A DNA stretch of 64,000 bases. Origin: Paracoccus sp. DMF-8. Lineage in GTDB: Bacteria > Pseudomonadota > Alphaproteobacteria > Rhodobacterales > Rhodobacteraceae. Positions 60,438 to 64,000 of this stretch are shown here, one piece after another. The stretch's first letter is position 1. Each line of letters begins with the position of its first letter. The translations under genes and the position numbers were made by a program. The notes under the pieces are model-generated. The model did no database searches and was not told the origin of the DNA. It was given only the letters and a program-made list of their open reading frames with translations. Location of the stretch: contig NZ_JARJHL010000010.1 of assembly GCF_029309835.1 (NCBI RefSeq), positions 496,001 through 560,000 of the forward strand. The letters run 5' to 3'.

Positions 60438-61651
60438 GGCGCCACCGTCACATGGCGGTTCGCGGGCGTGGTGATGCGCCCCGGCGAATGGGGGCGGTCC
60501 GCGTAACGCTGCGCCAGCGTCAGCGGCCCGGCGGTGATCGCGAAATAATCGTAGTCCCGCACCCGGTCGAAGGCGCAAAGATATTGGAAATGCAGCCGGA
60601 ACCAGCGCCATTTCAGGCTTTTCAGCCGCGCCGGGCTGAGCGACAGGGTAAAGGCCGCCGAGATGACCAGCGGCCAGCACTGGCCCTCTGGCGCGACGCC
60701 CGACACGGCGACCGGATCGCACAGGCCAAAGGAACAGGCGTCGCCCGGCGCGGTGACATCGACCCAGGTGATGCGGTCGCTGACCGACAGATCGCGCAGG
60801 TCGCGCCGCAGCCGGTCGGCGCGGGGCAGAAAGCTGGCCATCGGCACGACATGGCCAAGCGTCAGCAGCGACAGGTTGGCGCCGGCGGGAATGCGGCCCG
60901 CGCGTTGCAGATCGGCCAGAACCGACACCGCCAGATAGGCGCCCGAGGAATGGCCGACGACCAGAACCTCATCCCAACCGTCTTGCAGAACCTGCGCGAT
61001 GCGGTCGGTGAAGCGGTTGATCCGGGTCTCCAGCGCGGGGGGATAGGCACCGCCGTTCTGCGCGGTAAAGGCATAATCATGCATCAGGTAATAGGCAAAG
61101 AACCGGCCATCCAGCCGCTGCCACAGCCGCAGCGTGGCCCATGTCACGGCCAGAAACACCGGCAGCGCCAGCCACCAGCCCCAAGGCGCGACATGCGCGC
61201 CGATCCAGCCGGCAGCCACCCCGGCCAGCGCCCCGAGGCTGAGCGCCAGCAGCAGTTGCAGCCCCAACACCACCACCGGGTAAAGCGCCGCAATCACCGG
61301 GCCGCGCCGCAGGCGCATCAGCCGCAACAGCGCCCCCGAGCCAAGATAGGCCCATGCCGTGCGGACCAGCTGGCCATAGGTCGCGGCAATCGAATGCCCC
61401 ATCGAATCCTGCACGATATCGGCCCAGATCAGCACCTCGAATTCCGACTGCGCCTGAGCGCCATCGCCGAAATCGCCCGTGACGCCCCAGCCAAAGCCGC
61501 TGCGGTCCTGTCTTGCGCCGAAGTCCAGCCGATAGCCGGAAATACCCGCCTGCGCCGCGCCCTCGCGCTTGTAAAGCTCGCGGTAGCGGCGGGGCGGGAT
61601 CGGGTCATAGCCCGGAATATACAGGATTCTGCGTCGAAAAGGGGGCGCCAT
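60434..61651 (-). CDS. Membrane-anchored serine hydrolase-like protein coupled to a P450
   Basis: Protein of 405 residues. A nucleophile elbow GHSSG sits in EVLVVGHSSGAYLAVSVLAD, and the N-terminal RRILYIPGYDPIPPRRYREL block looks like the oxyanion region of an alpha/beta hydrolase. Two hydrophobic segments in the middle (VIAALYPVVVLGLQLLLALSL, WWLALPVFLAVTWATL) insert it in the membrane. ATG 61651 is the likely start, but earlier in-frame ATGs exist. Its stop overlaps the P450 start by four bases, implying joint expression. The substrate is unknown; a lipid is a reasonable guess. Confidence 0.75.
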   Translation of the reverse strand: MAPPFRRRILYIPGYDPIPPRRYRELYKREGAAQAGISGYRLDFGARQDRSGFGWGVTGDFGDGAQAQSEFEVLIWADIVQDSMGHSIAATYGQLVRTAWAYLGSGALLRLMRLRRGPVIAALYPVVVLGLQLLLALSLGALAGVAAGWIGAHVAPWGWWLALPVFLAVTWATLRLWQRLDGRFFAYYLMHDYAFTAQNGGAYPPALETRINRFTDRIAQVLQDGWDEVLVVGHSSGAYLAVSVLADLQRAGRIPAGANLSLLTLGHVVPMASFLPRADRLRRDLRDLSVSDRITWVDVTAPGDACSFGLCDPVAVSGVAPEGQCWPLVISAAFTLSLSPARLKSLKWRWFRLHFQYLCAFDRVRDYDYFAITAGPLTLAQRYADRPHSPGRITTPANRHVTVAP

Positions 61652-61732
61652 GCAAGCCAGTCCGGCCATTCTTTGCGCCAGCATAATCATATCGGCGGGG
61701 CGGGCAAGGCTGCGCTGAATATATATGCCGGA

Positions 61733-62413
61733 TCAACGGCTTCGCCAGCGGCTTTCCAGCTTTTCGATGGCGGCGATGCGGGCCTCGGCCGGGGGATGGG
61801 ACAGAAACCAGACCGGACCGGCCGAACCGCCCCCGGTCAGGCCGGGCAGTTTGCGAAACAGGCTTTTCTGCGGCCCGGTCCCCAGACCGGCCTTGATCAT
61901 CAGGGCGCTGGCGAAGGCGTCCGCCTCGTATTCGTCCTGACGCGACAGGCGGGCGGCGATGGCGGTGGCGACCAGATTGGCGACCCATGGGCCGAAAAAC
62001 GGCACGAAACGCAGGAATGTCCCAAGCGCGACACGGATCGCATTCTGGCCCGCAAAGTCGATCATCCGGCGCCGCGCATGGCCGTGGGCGACGTGGCCCA
62101 GCTCATGCGCGATGACCGATGCCAGTTCCGCCTCGGTGACCTTGCCCTCGTCCAGCTTGTCGATAAAGCCGCGCGTCAGGAAAATCCGCCCATCCGGCGC
62201 GGCAAGACCGTTGACCGGCGCGACTTCGTAGACATGGGCGCTGATGGTTTTCAGATCCATCGCGGCGCCAAGCCGGTTCAGCATCGGCACCAGCCGGGGA
62301 TGGGTCAGCGGCGTCGATTTCGTCGCCAGTTCCTGCCGCAACCGCCACGAGGAAAAGAACCACATGGCGGCCAGATACAGGACCAGCAGGATGATCGGCA
62401 AAAAGCGCATCAT
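61733..62413 (-). CDS. M48-family metalloprotease
   Basis: Zinc protease of 226 residues with an N-terminal hydrophobic anchor (LPIILLVLYLAAMWFF). The zinc motif is LASVIAHELGHVAHGHARR (HExxH), and the third ligand Glu is in DEYEADAFASALMIKAGL. The PDGRIFLTRGFIDKL strand lies just before it. The closing SHPPAEARIAAIEKL is typical of the BepA/YfgC-HtpX-like M48 group. Probably faces the periplasm or is secreted after the anchor. It is 39 bp downstream of the VWA gene on the same strand. Confidence 0.88.
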   Translation of the reverse strand: MMRFLPIILLVLYLAAMWFFSSWRLRQELATKSTPLTHPRLVPMLNRLGAAMDLKTISAHVYEVAPVNGLAAPDGRIFLTRGFIDKLDEGKVTEAELASVIAHELGHVAHGHARRRMIDFAGQNAIRVALGTFLRFVPFFGPWVANLVATAIAARLSRQDEYEADAFASALMIKAGLGTGPQKSLFRKLPGLTGGGSAGPVWFLSHPPAEARIAAIEKLESRWRSR

Positions 62414-62452
62414 ATCCTGAATATCGGGACGGGGCCGGGGCGCGTCAACCGC

Positions 62453-63634
62453 CTAGCCCAGAAGTTTCATCGCCTGCGTCAGCCCCTGCAGCGTCAGGGG
62501 CGCCATCCGCCCGTCAAAGACCTGACCGATCATCTGGATCGAGCGGGTCTGGTCCCAATATTGCCGTGGCACCGGGTTCAGCCAGACATTGTCGGGCCAT
62601 GTCTCCCGGGCGCGGCGCAGCCACAGTTCGCCGGGTTCGGGGTTCCAATGTTCGTTGGCGCCGCCGGGCGCCACGATCTCATAGGGCGACATGGATGCGT
62701 CGCCGACGAATATCGCCTTGTAATCCCTGCCAAAACGGTTCAGCACATCCCATGTCGGGATGGTTTCGTTCCAGCGGCGGCGGTTGTCCTTCCACACGGC
62801 TTCGTAAAGGCAGTTGTGGAAATAGAAATGCTCCAGATGCTTGAATTCGGCGCGGGCTGCGGAAAACAATTCGTCCAGCAGCCTTGTGTGATCGTCCATT
62901 GATCCGCCGACATCCAGAAACAGCAGCACCTTGACGGCATTGTGGCGTTCGGGCCGGGTTTTCACGTCGATATAGCCATGTTCGGCGCTGGAACGGATGG
63001 TGCCGGGCAGGTCCAGTTCCTCGGCCGCGCCGTGGCGGGCCCATTGGCGCAGGCGTTTCAGCGCCACCTTGATATTGCGCGTGCCCAGTTCGACCCGGTC
63101 GTCGAAGTCGCGGAATTCGCGCTTGTCCCAGACCTTGACGGCGCGGCGATGGCGGCTTTCGTGTTGGCCGATGCGCACGCCTTCGGGGTTGTAGCCATAG
63201 GCGCCAAAGGGCGAGGTCCCGGCCGTGCCGATCCATTTGTTGCCGCCCTGATGGCGGCCCTGCTGTTCGGCCAGCCGCTCGCGCAGGCGCTTCATCAATT
63301 CGTCGAAACTGCCCGCGCCTTGGATTTCGGCGCGTTCTTCGGGCGTCAGGAATTTCTCGGCCAGTTTTTCCAGCCAGTCGCGGGGGATCTCGCGTTCTTC
63401 CAGCAGGGATTCGATCGGAACCTGTTCGATGCCCGCGAAACTTTCGGCAAAGGCACGATCGAAACGGTCGATATGGGATCTGTCCTTTACCAGCGTGGCG
63501 CGGGCAAGGTGGTAGAAATCATCGACCGACCAATCCGACAGGCCCGCCTGCATCCCGGCCAGCAGGTCCAGATATTCCCGCAGACTGGCCGGAACTCCGT
63601 GGCGGCGCAGGCTGGACAGGAAGGGGCGGAACAT
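62453..63634 (-). CDS. VWA domain-containing protein (CoxE-like)
   Basis: Cytoplasmic protein of 393 residues with a C-terminal von Willebrand factor A domain. The MIDAS motif LFLDVGGSMDDHTRLL begins near residue 240. The N-terminal helical half (FRPFLSSLRRHGVPASLREYL, LARATLVKDRSHIDRFDRAF) is characteristic of the CoxE/YehP-type VWA proteins that partner with MoxR AAA ATPases in metalloenzyme maturation. No MoxR ATPase is visible in the window. Its ATG overlaps the stop of the upstream 54-residue gene by one base. Confidence 0.85.
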   Translation of the reverse strand: MFRPFLSSLRRHGVPASLREYLDLLAGMQAGLSDWSVDDFYHLARATLVKDRSHIDRFDRAFAESFAGIEQVPIESLLEEREIPRDWLEKLAEKFLTPEERAEIQGAGSFDELMKRLRERLAEQQGRHQGGNKWIGTAGTSPFGAYGYNPEGVRIGQHESRHRRAVKVWDKREFRDFDDRVELGTRNIKVALKRLRQWARHGAAEELDLPGTIRSSAEHGYIDVKTRPERHNAVKVLLFLDVGGSMDDHTRLLDELFSAARAEFKHLEHFYFHNCLYEAVWKDNRRRWNETIPTWDVLNRFGRDYKAIFVGDASMSPYEIVAPGGANEHWNPEPGELWLRRARETWPDNVWLNPVPRQYWDQTRSIQMIGQVFDGRMAPLTLQGLTQAMKLLG

Positions 63635-63798
63635 CAGACCATCCGGTCGATGAAGACGGTCAGCAGCAGGCCGATGATGGCAAAGGCCAGCGCAAAGGCC
63701 AGCGCATATTGCACCTGATCGGCGCGGTTGCCGTTCAGCCTGCGGGCGCGGACAAAGCCGTAAAGGCCACCAAGAACAAGGGTCGCGATGATAATCAT
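63634..63798 (-). CDS. Small membrane protein, 54 residues
   Basis: Encodes MIIIATLVLGGLYGFVRARR, a polar loop (LNGNRADQVQYA) and a second helix LAFALAFAIIGLLLTVFI, ending DRMV. This gives a two-helix hairpin with a positive inside loop. The TGA at 63634-63636 shares one base with the VWA ATG (TGATG), which argues for real, coupled translation. The frame is intact from an ATG at 63798. No function is recognised. Confidence 0.7.
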   Translation of the reverse strand: MIIIATLVLGGLYGFVRARRLNGNRADQVQYALAFALAFAIIGLLLTVFIDRMV

Positions 63799-63964
63799 GC
63801 CCTTGGGTTACCCCATCGCCCGCGCGGGGAAAAGGCCGGATTGCGGGGCGTTTGCGCGCCCGATTGCCGCGCTGCGGTTTTGTCGCATGACCGTGACGGC
63901 GCCACTTGAACGGCAGGGACAGGGGCGCTACCTTGGTTGCAACTTCAAATCGGAGGGCGTGTCC

Positions 63965-64000
63965 ATGACGCCCAAGCGTCCTGCGGGTGCGGACGCGTTC
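63965..64000 (+). CDS. 5' end of an unidentified gene, truncated by the window
   Basis: ATG 63965 follows a TCGGAGGG ribosome site at suitable spacing and opens MTPKRPAGADAF before the window ends. An in-frame ATG at 63887 is also possible. Too short to identify. Confidence 0.4.
   Translation, partial: MTPKRPAGADAF

Noticed and set aside
60326..62902. An 858-codon plus-strand frame opposite the hydrolase and M48 genes
   Set aside because: Repetitive basic translation, no domain, covers three genes with clear motifs on the other strand.

Overview
The window is GC-rich chromosomal DNA of an alphaproteobacterium. It most resembles Paracoccus or a close Rhodobacterales relative. The reasons are the bhcR-bhcABCD cluster, the style of the nrdHIEF operon with its cobalamin riboswitch, the RutR-type pyrimidine module, and the codon use and neighbourhood of cysS-cimA-eno, obgE-proB, pntAB and ctaA. 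Assignments rest on reading the translated sequence; no database search was run.

Layout. 1-5.5 kb: purine catabolism (partial xanthine dehydrogenase small subunit, LysR regulator, 5-hydroxyisourate hydrolase, 8-oxoguanine deaminase, urate/xanthine permease). 5.6-10.9 kb: the complete beta-hydroxyaspartate cycle (bhcA-B-C-D) and its divergent IclR regulator bhcR. 10.9-15.1 kb: class Ib ribonucleotide reductase operon nrdHIEF behind a DnaA box, a probable NrdR box pair and a cobalamin riboswitch. 15.4-18.3 kb: a polyamine-type ABC transporter (two permeases and an ATPase) with no binding protein. 18.4-24.6 kb: small secreted protein, YjbR protein, cysS, cimA, a squalene/phytoene synthase family gene and eno. 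The segment from about 20.39 to 23.43 kb carries a dense cluster of one-base indels that looks like a sequence-quality problem. 24.7-36.4 kb: housekeeping genes (EEP hydrolase, selO, obgE, proB, acyltransferase, pepN, an alanine-rich membrane protein, malate synthase G, an isoprenylcysteine-methyltransferase-like protein). 36.8-39.9 kb: pntAB transhydrogenase. 39.9-42.4 kb: decayed Mu-like prophage remnant interrupted by a broken IS256-family element. 42.7-45.8 kb: YkuD lipoprotein, DUF3422, ArsC-like and YitT genes. 45.9-53.3 kb: reductive pyrimidine/hydantoin catabolism operon (amidohydrolase, dihydropyrimidinase, a small Cys protein, ABC transporter) and a divergent RutR-type regulator with a near-perfect operator. 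53.4-64 kb: guaA, ThiE-like, TrmJ-like, ctaA, M32 carboxypeptidase, a P450/serine-hydrolase pair, M48 protease, VWA protein and a 54-residue membrane protein.

How the parts fit. Purine ring breakdown can end in glyoxylate, and the beta-hydroxyaspartate cycle turns glyoxylate into oxaloacetate. The two sets lie head to tail on one strand, so they may form one nitrogen/carbon salvage unit. Malate synthase G offers a second glyoxylate sink. The pyrimidine module is a separate, RutR-controlled nitrogen salvage unit, although dihydropyrimidine dehydrogenase is not in the window.

No complete new defence system, CRISPR array, rRNA or tRNA gene was seen. The most notable signals are the layered control upstream of nrdHIEF, the bhc-purine linkage, the IS256/Mu deletion scar, and the frameshift cluster that breaks essential genes on paper.
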